Shown: positions 8,266-16,905 of the stretch, piece by piece | Layout: the number at the start of each line of letters is the position of its first letter | Numbering within the stretch: the stretch's first letter is position 1 | Origin: Sporosarcina aquimarina | Lineage (GTDB): Bacteria; Bacillota; Bacilli; Bacillales_A; Planococcaceae | Length of the DNA stretch: 64,000 nt | Direction of reading: 5' to 3' | Assembly (NCBI RefSeq): GCF_023715615.1 | Contig: NZ_JAMBOM010000007.1 | Coordinates: forward strand, 1-64,000 | Program-made: the position numbers and the translations under genes | Notes under the pieces: generated by a model | Told to the model about the DNA's origin: nothing | Databases searched by the model: none | Seen by the model: only the letters and a program-made list of their open reading frames with translations

Positions 8266-9585
8266 ATGAGTGCTTTTGAAGAGTCACTCTTTCCCTTTTA
8301 TGAATTTGCTGTAAAGCGTGCAGGGGTTGGAATCCATGCCGTTAACAGTGAGGGCAGGACCATTATTTACAACGACAAGATGAAAGAAATCGAAGGACTA
8401 GACCTCGATGATATCCGAGATTTGTCCATCATGGAATTATTCAATTTCCGTCAACAACCGAGTACGTTGATGGAAGTGTTACAAAGTGGTCAAGAACAAT
8501 TAAACATTAAACAAACGTATTGGAACCAAAACGAAACTGAGATTACTACAATTAATAATACCTATCCTATTGTGAAGGACGGAGTGCTCATTGGTGCAGT
8601 GGAACTCTCACATGACGTAACAGCACTTGAAAAGTTTGTACTGCAGCCGTTAACCAAAGATCGAGAACCAGTTTTGCTGAATAACATCGTAGCCGAATCC
8701 GTGTCTATGAAGAAAATTATTGCTACAGCAAAAAAAGCGGTACGTGCAAAACTTCCTGTCCTCCTTGTAGGAGAAGCAGGCACTGGAAAAGACCTTGTAG
8801 CCCAAGGAATCCATCATGAAGTTCCTGTTGCTGATTCGTCATTTTATACACTTTACTGCAATCGGTCTGATGACCAATCAATTGATCGTCTGGCAACTGA
8901 ATTAAAAACCGATGCGCCATTCACCCTATTTTGCGAACGAATCGACTTTTTATCCATCGAACTACAGCGCAAGCTTCTCAGAATTTTAGAAAGTTCGGAC
9001 CATCATAAACGACAATTCATTGCAAGTATTGGTGAAGACCCCGTCGAACTTATCGCATCAGGAAGTCTGCTTAAGGAGTTGTATTACTTTTTCGCTTCCT
9101 TTACGATTCGCTTCCCACCTTTACGCGAGAGGAAAGAAGACATTCTTCCTTTCGTCAATAGATATTTAGCTAGGCGTAAAGAAAGTTTAGGCACTGCATT
9201 GGAAGACATTACAGGAGAAGTCGAGGAACTATTCCTCTCTTACACATGGCCAGGCAATATTCGTGAACTTGAAATGTTGCTTAACGAAGTGGCCTCCGTT
9301 GCTTCAGCTGAAACAACAATTACGTATGAAATGCTTCCTCAACACTTTAGAAGTAAAAGCTCCGTTCTGGAAGAGGGAACCCTTCCTTTACCCTCTTTCA
9401 TCTTCCCCAGCGAAAAAGACATGCTTCCTCTTGATAAGTTTTTAAGAGAGGCAGAATCCTATTATTTACAAAAAGCGTTAACCATTCATGACGGTAACAT
9501 CACTAGGACAGCAAATGCCTTGTCAATGAGCCGACAAAATTTGCAGTATCGTCTTCGGAAAAACAAAAAAGGAGAAGAGGGATAA
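8266..9585 (+). CDS. RocR-like transcriptional regulator (PAS, degenerate AAA+, Fis-type HTH)
   Basis: A 439-residue protein from the ATG at 8266, which has an AGGCGGTG ribosome site; an in-frame upstream ATG at 8209 lacks one. Domains: PAS (about 10-115, with ITTINNTYPIVKDG as in RocR), AAA+ (about 135-340) and a Fis-type helix-turn-helix (about 395-435, GNITRTANALSMSRQNLQYRL). Walker A (GEAGTGKD), PPLRERKEDI and WPGNIRELE remain. However, the GAFTGA loop that contacts sigma-54 is absent, the Walker B Asp-Glu is replaced (TLFCERIDF), and the usual DLYYRL arginine is lost (ELYYFF). It probably still senses arginine or ornithine and binds DNA but is unlikely to hydrolyse ATP or activate sigma-54. 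Confidence 0.85.
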   Translation: MSAFEESLFPFYEFAVKRAGVGIHAVNSEGRTIIYNDKMKEIEGLDLDDIRDLSIMELFNFRQQPSTLMEVLQSGQEQLNIKQTYWNQNETEITTINNTYPIVKDGVLIGAVELSHDVTALEKFVLQPLTKDREPVLLNNIVAESVSMKKIIATAKKAVRAKLPVLLVGEAGTGKDLVAQGIHHEVPVADSSFYTLYCNRSDDQSIDRLATELKTDAPFTLFCERIDFLSIELQRKLLRILESSDHHKRQFIASIGEDPVELIASGSLLKELYYFFASFTIRFPPLRERKEDILPFVNRYLARRKESLGTALEDITGEVEELFLSYTWPGNIRELEMLLNEVASVASAETTITYEMLPQHFRSKSSVLEEGTLPLPSFIFPSEKDMLPLDKFLREAESYYLQKALTIHDGNITRTANALSMSRQNLQYRLRKNKKGEEG

Positions 9586-9605
9586 TCGCCTCTTCTCCTT
9601 TTTAA
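9565..9605. terminator. Bidirectional terminator between rocR-like gene and yugI
   Basis: AAAAAAGGAGAAGAGG pairs with CCTCTTCTCCTTTTT around an 8-nt loop. It is A/T-flanked on both sides and overlaps the ends of the two convergent genes. Confidence 0.9.
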
Positions 9606-9976
9606 TAACCTGATTTGTCGATCCAGTCTCTAAGCTTGTCTTTCAAAGAGTTGAATCCTTTTTCATCTTGTTCGTCTACCCGTTCTTGTAATGATTTACG
9701 GGGACGACTGAATTTCTTCGTGGGTGTTGGGGGGTCTTGTAACGAACGGATGGACAAACTGATTTTATTATCCGTCTCATCCACTTCCAACACTTTTACA
9801 GTTACTTGCTGACCAACCGATAAATGCTCGTTGATATCCTTCACAAATCCGTAAGTGATTTCAGAAATGTGGACGAGTCCTTGAGTGGATTCATCTAGAG
9901 CTACAAACGCACCATAAGGCTGAATGCCTGTAACTGTACCTGACAGTTCTTCACCCGCTTCGTATTTACCTGTCAT
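9602..9976 (-). CDS. yugI: S1-domain RNA-binding protein (YugI/GSP13 family)
   Basis: A 124-residue protein with one S1 domain (about residues 3-75): VTGIQPYGAFVALDESTQGLVHISEI, then the VGQQVTVKVLEVDE strand and KISLSIRSL. A basic, proline-containing linker and a C-terminal tail follow. It matches general stress protein 13 in architecture and length. A role in binding RNA or the ribosome is expected from the family; no specific target can be read. It is monocistronic and convergent with the RocR-like gene. Confidence 0.88.
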   Translation of the reverse strand: MTGKYEAGEELSGTVTGIQPYGAFVALDESTQGLVHISEITYGFVKDINEHLSVGQQVTVKVLEVDETDNKISLSIRSLQDPPTPTKKFSRPRKSLQERVDEQDEKGFNSLKDKLRDWIDKSGY

Positions 9977-10106
9977 GTGTAACAGCTCCCAATTCTGTTT
10001 TGAGTATCTGAAATTGCCATTGCGGCCATTATCAGTATACCATTTGAACTCTAGTGGGGCAAAATATAGTCATTTAGACGGGATGTGAGCCATTAGAACA
10101 CGAAAT

Positions 10107-10370
10107 TTATGAAATGATACATTTAGCTTCGAATTTAACCGCCAATAACTTATACGAAATCTGCATGCAATCTTCTAAAGGAATCCACATTGCATACGAG
10201 TGTTCATAAATTTCGCGAATTCGTTTTGCTAGATCTGTTGGATGATCCAATCGATGGAGATCTGCTACCACATCAGCTATTTCTAGCTTGTATGCATCTG
10301 TTCCAGCAAGGAAAGGATCCCATTCTTCTAGTAAATGAATCGCTTTTTTATTCATTTCTACAGTTTCCAC
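10107..10370 (-). CDS. yugE: DUF1871 family protein (YugE-like)
   Basis: A small acidic protein of 87 residues (83 if translation begins at the second Met, residue 6). Its central stretch, DPFLAGTDAYKLEIADVV, then RIREIYEHSYAMWIPLEDC, resembles the helical DUF1871/YugE proteins of Bacillus, which are of unknown function. It is all-helical by composition with no membrane segment. It sits alone between yugI and patB, as in related genomes. Recognition is from memory of the family pattern. Confidence 0.75.
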   Translation of the reverse strand: METVEMNKKAIHLLEEWDPFLAGTDAYKLEIADVVADLHRLDHPTDLAKRIREIYEHSYAMWIPLEDCMQISYKLLAVKFEAKCIIS

Positions 10371-10447
10371 GTCAAGTCACCTGATTTTTTCGTTTTATTT
10401 ATGATAGCATAGGTATGAAAAAGAAAACAGACTTAGGGGGATAATGT

Positions 10448-11623
10448 ATGAAAGAATTCACTACAACAATAAACCGACGGAATACGTCGTCCATGAAATG
10501 GGATCGCATGGATCGCATCTATGGAATAGAAAACCCGGAAGAGATTCTACCAATGTGGATCGCAGATATGGACTTTTCTGCACCTCAACCTGTCATCGAT
10601 GCTATGAAAGAACGCTTGGATCACGGTGTGTTTGGCTATTCTTACGTTTGCGAGGACTGTAAAGACGCAATTCGAGAATGGATGTTCAACAAACACGGAT
10701 GGCAGACTGAAAACGATTGGATGTTATCTCATCATGGTGTCGTACCAGCAATTGCTTCTGTAGTCGAAACGTTGACAAATGAAGGTGATGTTGTTTTAAT
10801 CACTCCACCTGTTTATCCGCCGTTTTCCGGTATCCCGACTTTACAGAACCGTACTCTAGAAGAGTGTACACTTGTCGAGAAAAATGGAACCTATGAAATT
10901 GACTTCGCTAAATTTGAGGCTTCTTTGAAAAGAGATGTCAGATTATTCATTTTTTGCAACCCCCATAACCCAGGCGGAATTGTATGGTCGAAAGAGGTCT
11001 TGCAAGAAATTGTTCGGCTTTGCGCTAAATATGATGTACTAATTTTATCTGATGAAATTCATGCAGATCTAGTGTTCGCACCTTACACGCACACTCCTCT
11101 ACATACAATTGCAGGAGACGAAGGAAATCGTATTATCACTTGCGTAGCACCTACCAAAACCTTCAACTTAGCAGGAATTCAAGCTGCTATGATGATCATT
11201 CCAGATGAAAAACTACGTGAGAAATTGCGTGATAATGGAATGGCACATGGCCAAATGGAGTTGAATGCTCTTGCAAACGTTGCGCTGAAAGCGGCTTATC
11301 GCCATGGTGAACCTTGGCTAGAACAGTTACTCAAAACAGTGTCCTCTAATATGGATTACGTGATTGAAACGTTATCGGCTCGAATCCCAGGTGTGAAAAT
11401 TTCTAAACCTCAAGGAACATACTTACTTTGGATAGACTACCGAGAGACAGGGCTTTCTGAAGTTGAAATTATGGACAAGTTACTTAACAAAGGAAAATTA
11501 GCCCTTGAACCTGGTACCAAATATGGAGAAGCTGGTCACGGATTCTTACGAATGAATGTTGCTACTTGTTTTTCCACAGTTCAAGATGGTGTCGAACGTT
11601 TTATAAAAGGCATGGAAAACTAA
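10448..11623 (+). CDS. patB: PatB/MalY-family PLP-dependent cystathionine beta-lyase (C-S lyase)
   Basis: A 391-residue fold-type I aminotransferase-like enzyme. Diagnostic MalY/PatB features are the N-terminal MKWDRMDRIYG and PMWIADMDF, then FCNPHNPGG (about 173-181), SDEIHADLVF (about 201-210) and the PLP lysine in CVAPTKTFNLAG (near 236). It cleaves cystathionine and other C-S bonds to give homocysteine or thiols, pyruvate and ammonia. An AGGGGG ribosome site precedes the ATG at 10448; a second ATG 4 nt earlier opens a different, spurious frame. It ends in a strong terminator shared with the small gene opposite. Confidence 0.92.
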   Translation: MKEFTTTINRRNTSSMKWDRMDRIYGIENPEEILPMWIADMDFSAPQPVIDAMKERLDHGVFGYSYVCEDCKDAIREWMFNKHGWQTENDWMLSHHGVVPAIASVVETLTNEGDVVLITPPVYPPFSGIPTLQNRTLEECTLVEKNGTYEIDFAKFEASLKRDVRLFIFCNPHNPGGIVWSKEVLQEIVRLCAKYDVLILSDEIHADLVFAPYTHTPLHTIAGDEGNRIITCVAPTKTFNLAGIQAAMMIIPDEKLREKLRDNGMAHGQMELNALANVALKAAYRHGEPWLEQLLKTVSSNMDYVIETLSARIPGVKISKPQGTYLLWIDYRETGLSEVEIMDKLLNKGKLALEPGTKYGEAGHGFLRMNVATCFSTVQDGVERFIKGMEN

Positions 11624-11624
11624 G

Positions 11625-11660
11625 AAAAGAGCATCCTCATAAATGAGGATGCTCTTTTTG
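11625..11660. terminator. Bidirectional terminator after patB
   Basis: AAAAGAGCATCCTCAT and ATGAGGATGCTCTTTTT form a perfect stem around a 2-nt spacer. It ends patB and overlaps the last codons of the opposing small membrane-protein gene. Confidence 0.9.
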
Positions 11661-11861
11661 TTGTTCGCGTATATTTCTGCGTTCTCGCAATATGCGCTCT
11701 TCTAATTCTTTCGTTTCCAATTCTTGCTTTTTAGAGTGACGCTGAATCCACATAAATGTGAGCACAAGTAGCACCATGAAAAAAGCAAAGGAAATGGCCG
11801 CTGGGATATATTCTGATTTGTCTTCCGGAAAGTACAGGAAAGGCATTAGAACTGTCACCAT
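11637..11861 (-). CDS. Small single-pass membrane protein, unknown function
   Basis: About 74 residues from the ATG at 11861, preceded by AGGAAGTG at good spacing; an upstream GTG at 11870 is in frame but lacks this spacing. One strong transmembrane helix (about residues 17-37: IPAAISFAFFMVLLVLTFMW) is followed by a charged helical tail rich in Glu, Arg and Lys, likely a cytoplasmic coiled coil. I do not recognise a family. It lies between patB and the cyclophilin lipoprotein gene, 34 nt downstream of the latter, so the two may be co-transcribed. Confidence 0.6.
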   Translation of the reverse strand: MVTVLMPFLYFPEDKSEYIPAAISFAFFMVLLVLTFMWIQRHSKKQELETKELEERILRERRNIREQQKEHPHL

Positions 11862-11895
11862 TGATATCACTTCCTAACCATAAATTTAGTGGAAA

Positions 11896-12657
11896 TTACT
11901 CGCCTTGAATGTCGATAGACTCGATTTTCACATCTTCAACAGGCTTATCTTGTGCACCTGTTTTAACCGTTGCAATCTTGTTAACAACGTCCATTCCTTC
12001 AATTACTTGTCCAAAAACAGTGTGCTTCTGGTCAAGGTGCGGTGTGCCGCCTCGCTCAGCATAAGCATCAGCGATTTCTTCTGGCCATCCACCTTTTTTC
12101 AACTGGTCCGCATTAGCGCCAGCTAAGTTAGAAGCTTGGACGATGAAGAACTGGCTGCCGTTTGTGTTCGGGCCAGCATTCGCCATTGACAATGCACCAT
12201 TCAAGTTGAATAGATCCATCGTGAATTCGTCTTCAAAAGAATCTCCATAGATGCTTTCTCCGCCCATGCCTGTACCAGTCGGGTCTCCACCTTGGATCAT
12301 GAAGTCTTTAATAACTCGGTGGAAAATAAGTCCGTCATAATAGCCATCTTTTGCATGAGTCAAAAAATTCTTAACAGTTTTTGGTGCTTTTTCTTCAAAT
12401 AGCTTGATTTTAATCGGACCAAGCGTGGTATTCATTGTAATAACTTTTTCTCCAGCTGCTACTTCATTAGATAATTGCGGATACATCTGAGAGTCCTCCT
12501 TAGGAATCGTTTTTTCTGGTTCTTCTGTTTGAGTCGTTTCACCTTTTTCAGGTGTAGACTCTTTCTCTTTAGCTTCTTGTTTTCCACACGCGGAAACTAC
12601 AAGGATCAATGCTAAAGAAAGCATGAGCATATAAAGTTTTTTATGCAATTCTCTCAC
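11896..12657 (-). CDS. Peptidyl-prolyl cis-trans isomerase lipoprotein (cyclophilin type)
   Basis: A 253-residue secreted lipoprotein. The signal peptide ends in the lipobox VVSAC (Cys near 24), followed by a Lys/Glu/Thr-rich linker to about residue 55 and a full cyclophilin domain. The catalytic [15 protein letters not shown] segment and the [11 protein letters not shown] segment are intact. It should act outside the membrane, helping to fold exported proteins. The start is a GTG at 12657 or possibly a TTG at 12648. It is transcribed away from yuxJ. Membrane-anchored PpiB-like proteins of this layout are common in Bacillales beside the cytosolic PpiB. Confidence 0.88.
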   Translation of the reverse strand: MRELHKKLYMLMLSLALILVVSACGKQEAKEKESTPEKGETTQTEEPEKTIPKEDSQMYPQLSNEVAAGEKVITMNTTLGPIKIKLFEEKAPKTVKNFLTHAKDGYYDGLIFHRVIKDFMIQGGDPTGTGMGGESIYGDSFEDEFTMDLFNLNGALSMANAGPNTNGSQFFIVQASNLAGANADQLKKGGWPEEIADAYAERGGTPHLDQKHTVFGQVIEGMDVVNKIATVKTGAQDKPVEDVKIESIDIQGE

Positions 12658-12773
12658 CCTAAATTAGTTTACCACATGATTCAGTGAAACCGAACTACGA
12701 GCACTTGACTTCCTTCGGGAAACGAATTGTTTTATACTACTTAAATACAGTTTTTATAGAGGGAAGGTCACCT

Positions 12774-14003
12774 ATGGATATTCAAAAAAGAAATTTCATC
12801 ATTATCTGGGTGTCAAACTTTCTAGTTGCCGGTACAATGACAATGATTATGCCATTCTTGTCATTATATATTGAAACGTTTGGCGATTACTCAGATGCAT
12901 ACGTTCAAAAATGGTCGGGTCTAGTTTTCGGTGCGACATTCATCTCCGCTCTCATTATGTCTCCAATTTGGGGAAGAATCGCTGATAAATACGGATTTAA
13001 GCCCATACTAATTATTAACGGATTCGGAATTGCGATTTCGGTATTCTTAATGGGATTCATCCACTCTGTTGAAGCGTTCTTCATACTCCGTCTTCTTAAC
13101 GGTGTGGTAACAGGCTTCATCCCTACTTCTCTTGCATTCATTTCCGCGAACACAAAACGTGAAGAAGCTGGTAAACGATTAGGCACACTTCAAATGGGAA
13201 GTGTGACAGGTACGTTGTTTGGTCCTGTATTAGGTGGACTCCTTGCCGACGCTTTCGGTTTTAAATATACGTTTGTTATTACGTCAATCTCCGTTATCAT
13301 TGCTGCTCTCATCATCATATTCGGGATAAAAGAACAGCGAAAAGTAAAAAGTGGTCGTGGCAATGTTTATTCCCGAAAAATGATATTAAGTAGTTTGTTG
13401 CATCACCGCCTCATGTTGAATGTCATGGTTGTAACTGCGCTTATTCAGATCGGGAACTTCAGTATTCAGCCATTACTCTCTCTTTACGTCTCCCACTTGA
13501 CTGACACGAATGATGTTGCCTTTTTAGCGGGAATCACGTTTAGTGCAGCGGGTGTTGGGAACTTATTGTTCGCTCGAAAATGGGGAAAACTTGGCGATGA
13601 CATTGGATACGAGAAAGTTCTAGGATTTTTACTACTCCTCTCTTTCATCTTCATCATCCCACAAGCTTTCGTAGGCAGTCTTTGGCAGCTTGTAATTTGG
13701 CGTCTACTATTCGGTATATCCATGGGTGGTATGATTCCAATTACTACAGCTCTTGTTCGCCGTGAAGCACCGCTCGATATCCAGGGCGAAGTGATGGGTT
13801 ACAATACAAGTTTCCGATTCTTAGGCAACATTATTGGCCCTATGATTGGAGGAATTATTAGCGGATTCCTCGGTATTTCTTCTGTGTTTATCATAACCGG
13901 CTTATTGTTCTTGCTTGGCTTCGCTTTCCTTTTCTATGCACAGCGTAAACCGACACAAGATTTCGAAGATTTTCTGGCAGATTCACAACAAAAAAACTCC
14001 TAA
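12774..14003 (+). CDS. yuxJ: MFS exporter (YuxJ-like multidrug efflux)
   Basis: A 409-residue major facilitator with about twelve transmembrane segments. The start is the ATG at 12774, which has a GGGAAGG site; a longer in-frame reading from 12684 crosses the promoter region. The loop 2-3 motif GRIADKYGFKP is the MFS signature, and the N-half GRLGTLQMGSVTGTLFGPVLGG resembles antibiotic-export motif C of the DHA1 family. It sits directly upstream of pbpD, the position of yuxJ in B. subtilis, which supports the symbol. Substrate unknown. Confidence 0.85.
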   Translation: MDIQKRNFIIIWVSNFLVAGTMTMIMPFLSLYIETFGDYSDAYVQKWSGLVFGATFISALIMSPIWGRIADKYGFKPILIINGFGIAISVFLMGFIHSVEAFFILRLLNGVVTGFIPTSLAFISANTKREEAGKRLGTLQMGSVTGTLFGPVLGGLLADAFGFKYTFVITSISVIIAALIIIFGIKEQRKVKSGRGNVYSRKMILSSLLHHRLMLNVMVVTALIQIGNFSIQPLLSLYVSHLTDTNDVAFLAGITFSAAGVGNLLFARKWGKLGDDIGYEKVLGFLLLLSFIFIIPQAFVGSLWQLVIWRLLFGISMGGMIPITTALVRREAPLDIQGEVMGYNTSFRFLGNIIGPMIGGIISGFLGISSVFIITGLLFLLGFAFLFYAQRKPTQDFEDFLADSQQKNS

Positions 14004-14046
14004 AAATATAGCACACTCCCAATACTGGAGTGTGCTATATTTTGTA
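14004..14046 (+). terminator. Terminator after yuxJ
   Basis: AAAATATAGCACACTCC and GGAGTGTGCTATATTTT form a long perfect stem with a short loop, between yuxJ and pbpD. Confidence 0.9.
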
Positions 14047-14076
14047 TAGGTACTTGTAAGAACGGAGGGACCAGTT

Positions 14077-15930
14077 GTGAGACAGCTTGCAGGATTTGCT
14101 GTCGCTTTGTTAAGTCTCCCGCTACTTTTCTGGCTTCAACAAGAAGTCGCAGCGGAATGGCATGAGGCGAATGCGTATAAAGAACAAGTAGAAGAAACCA
14201 TCGAATTCTCAGAACCTAAAGTAACAATTCCGATGGCACTCTACGATCGTAACGGACAATTATTTGCAGAAGAATATGCGGAGTGGCGGGATCCGCTTCC
14301 GTTATCCGAAATCCCATTGTTTGCAAAACAGCTATTTCTTGAAAGTGAAGACAAAGGATTTTACGAACATAGAGGGTACGATGTCGCTGCGATTGCTCGA
14401 GCATTTGCGGTAAATGTGAATTCGGATGGATTAAGCCAAGGTGCTTCCACCATCACTCAACAAGTCGTAAGAATGCGTTTTCTCTCTCCAGAAAAAACCT
14501 ATGAACGGAAATTCAAAGAAATTCTATATGCTGCAGAACTAGAAAAACAATCGACAAAAGATGAAATCTTGGAAATGTACATGAATGAGATGTACTTCGG
14601 CAACCAAGTTTATGGAATTGGTGCTGCTGCTACCTATTACTTTAGTAAACCATTAGCTAATTTAAACGAAGCGGAAACTGCGTTTTTGGCAGCTATTCCG
14701 AATAACCCTTCGCTGTATGATCCATTGAAGCATTTTGACCGTACAAAAAAGCGTCAAGAACGACTTCTTCAAGTTTTGGTGAACAATGAAGTGCTTTCCA
14801 TCGAAGAAGGAAAAATCGCACAGAGCGCTCCAGTCGAGCTACACCTTAAACAAAAGAACAGTCAATTCCCTGCCTATCATACCTACGTAGTTGACGAGCT
14901 AAAACAGTTGATCAGTGAAAAAGAAGGTTTTTTCGCTCAATTAAAATCAGCAAATAATGAGAAAGCACGAAAAAAAATTCAACAATTACTATCCGAGCGC
15001 ATCTCTGAAGTGATCAGTTCAGGAGTCCGTATCGATACTTCCCTTGATCCTGTTAAGCAAAGTAATGTCGAAAGCGGCATTTCAAACGCACTTGACGGCC
15101 GTGGTATCCAATCCGGTGCAGCTGTTGTGGATAACAAATCGCGTGAACTCATTAGTGTGTATGGTGGATTTGGCTATCGAAAAACCGATTTCAATCGCTC
15201 GTTTCAAGCAGTTCGACAGCCCGGGTCTATAATTAAACCTTTGCTCGTATATGCCCCGTATTTAGAAAGTGGACCGTATACTGAGAACTCTCTTATCGAT
15301 GGTAGTGGAATTTGTATCGGGAATTTCTGCCCTGAGAATTTTGGAAGGTATTCGTATGGTGTTTCAACGGTAAAAAAAGCGTTTAGTCGAAGTTACAATA
15401 CAACAGCAGTCCGGGTCTTCCAACGTGTTGGGATTGAAGAGTCGTTTGCTCACCTAGCTCCTTTTGGATTCAAGTATGTCACCGAAAAAGATCATCAGTA
15501 TACTGCGGCTCTTGGCGGATTTGAAAATGGCATGACGCCTTATGAAATGGCAAATGCCTATACAAGCTTCATAGATGGTACGTTTAAACCAGTCAGAGCT
15601 ATCCGTTCTGTAAAAGATCGTCAAGGGAACGTGTTATACCAATGGGAAGATGAACGTAAAGAGGTATGGTCTCAAAAAACAACGGAAAACATCCGATCCA
15701 TGCTAGAAGAGACTGTGAGAACAGGAACAGCTCATGGTCTTCGTCCCACAACAGAGTACACAGGAGCAAAAACAGGAACAACTAGTCACTTTAAAGACTT
15801 ATGGGTTGCTGGGATAAACGACAATTATACCGCAGCTACTTGGATCGGATATGATCGACCGCAGTCACTCCAACAAGAAAGCGAACAAAAATTACATCTC
15901 AAGGTTTTTTCAGCCGCACTTTCCGACTAG
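14077..15930 (+). CDS. pbpD: Class A penicillin-binding protein (PbpD-like)
   Basis: A 617-residue bifunctional murein polymerase. There is one N-terminal membrane segment (about 5-22), then a GT51 glycosyltransferase domain with ESEDKGFYEHRGYD (about 90-103) and GASTITQQVVR (about 127-137). The transpeptidase domain carries the SxxK serine in RQPGSIIKP (near 386), SYN in SRSYNTTAVR, and KTGTT (near 567). It builds and cross-links peptidoglycan on the outer face of the membrane. The start is a GTG with GGAGGG 8 nt upstream. Its position after yuxJ matches B. subtilis pbpD. Confidence 0.93.
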   Translation: MRQLAGFAVALLSLPLLFWLQQEVAAEWHEANAYKEQVEETIEFSEPKVTIPMALYDRNGQLFAEEYAEWRDPLPLSEIPLFAKQLFLESEDKGFYEHRGYDVAAIARAFAVNVNSDGLSQGASTITQQVVRMRFLSPEKTYERKFKEILYAAELEKQSTKDEILEMYMNEMYFGNQVYGIGAAATYYFSKPLANLNEAETAFLAAIPNNPSLYDPLKHFDRTKKRQERLLQVLVNNEVLSIEEGKIAQSAPVELHLKQKNSQFPAYHTYVVDELKQLISEKEGFFAQLKSANNEKARKKIQQLLSERISEVISSGVRIDTSLDPVKQSNVESGISNALDGRGIQSGAAVVDNKSRELISVYGGFGYRKTDFNRSFQAVRQPGSIIKPLLVYAPYLESGPYTENSLIDGSGICIGNFCPENFGRYSYGVSTVKKAFSRSYNTTAVRVFQRVGIEESFAHLAPFGFKYVTEKDHQYTAALGGFENGMTPYEMANAYTSFIDGTFKPVRAIRSVKDRQGNVLYQWEDERKEVWSQKTTENIRSMLEETVRTGTAHGLRPTTEYTGAKTGTTSHFKDLWVAGINDNYTAATWIGYDRPQSLQQESEQKLHLKVFSAALSD

Positions 15931-16529
15931 CTGCCTAATGGCAGCTGGTCTTTTTCAACTCCAGGGATACTTGCAGCAATTCCGTTATAAAGTCTCAGTA
16001 AAATGTAAACGACGGCAGAAACTAATACTGCCCAAACGATGATTTCAAAGAAGATAATTCCAATTATCGCCGAAAAAGGTAGCTGATGATGCAACATATA
16101 CGTACTGTAGACAAAGTAAATGAAAGTGACTGTCAAAAATACAAAGAGCAACCAGTAAATCGATTGGATGGCAAATGCCGAAGCAAGTGCGCCGATGAAG
16201 TAAATGAGTTTCCCACCTCGATCGTCTACCCCATGATGGACGGGAGAATCTGTTGTAGGGGTCGCTTTGTAAAAGAACAGCATAGCCGTTTCATGAATCG
16301 TAGCTGCAATCAGTTTGAGTGCACTGAATATCATGAAATAAAAGAGCGCATAGACTGTTAGCAAGAACAATCTGAGCTGGGTCTCTGTAAGAAATTCCAA
16401 AAGACCATTATATAAACCGATTTCACGAAACAAGCTCAATGAAAAACCGACTGTATACACTCCAAACGTTAAGCTGAACAACATAATTGTAAAAAATGGC
16501 AAATAACTGAATAAATACGGATTTTTCAT
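15927..16529 (-). CDS. yufK: YufK-like membrane protein (DUF5366)
   Basis: A 200-residue protein with about five or six hydrophobic segments. The start is the ATG at 16529, preceded by GAGGTG; a longer in-frame reading to 16646 runs into the intergenic repeat and is rejected. Features include YFIGALASAFAIQSIYWLLF and a C-terminal IPGVEKDQLP tail. Between pbpD and mrp it occupies the position of yufK in related genomes, the main basis for the name. Function is unknown. Its stop overlaps the convergent pbpD stop by 4 nt. Confidence 0.65.
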   Translation of the reverse strand: MKNPYLFSYLPFFTIMLFSLTFGVYTVGFSLSLFREIGLYNGLLEFLTETQLRLFLLTVYALFYFMIFSALKLIAATIHETAMLFFYKATPTTDSPVHHGVDDRGGKLIYFIGALASAFAIQSIYWLLFVFLTVTFIYFVYSTYMLHHQLPFSAIIGIIFFEIIVWAVLVSAVVYILLRLYNGIAASIPGVEKDQLPLGS

Positions 16530-16639
16530 ACTGCACCTCAGACTGATTATACAGGCTAAACAAAAGTTTCCATGCAAACCTACACTGTAGTAATTTGTAT
16601 CGCAAAAGGTCGTTTCCGCTGTGTTAAGAAAAATTCGAA

Positions 16640-16720
16640 GACCCATGACTGAGCCAAGCGATGGAAGCGCTGAGAATCCTTCTCGGAAAGCGTCCGACTG
16701 GAGCGAAGAACTACGGTGCT
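16640..16720 (-). repeat. Dispersed intergenic repeat, copy C (short form)
   Basis: On the minus strand this stretch contains GGACGCTTTCCGAG, a CTCAGC box, and then TCGCTTGGCTCAG ending in GGGTCTTC. The same blocks in the same order occur at 44550-44760 (copy A) and partly at 60037-60240 (copy B). This copy lacks the internal hairpin segment found in A and B. It lies between yufK and mrpA. Confidence 0.6.
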
Positions 16721-16905
16721 TTTAAGCATGCTCTTTCTTTCACCTATTATGGTTATTTATATGGATTTTTCCATGTCTCTATAATATAGGAAGAGATTGA
16801 TTTACCGCAATCCCTTTCAAGTGCACACAGTGCAAAATGCGCTTGTTTACGTTATACTTTAAAGCAATGTCTACATCATTTTAGTTCAAGGAAGGAGGAT
16901 TTTTA

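Noticed and set aside
16530..16646. In-frame N-terminal extension of the yufK-like protein to a Met at 16646
   Set aside because: The extension has no hydrophobic or family-like character, crosses the intergenic region and touches the repeat; the ATG at 16529 has a good GAGGTG site.
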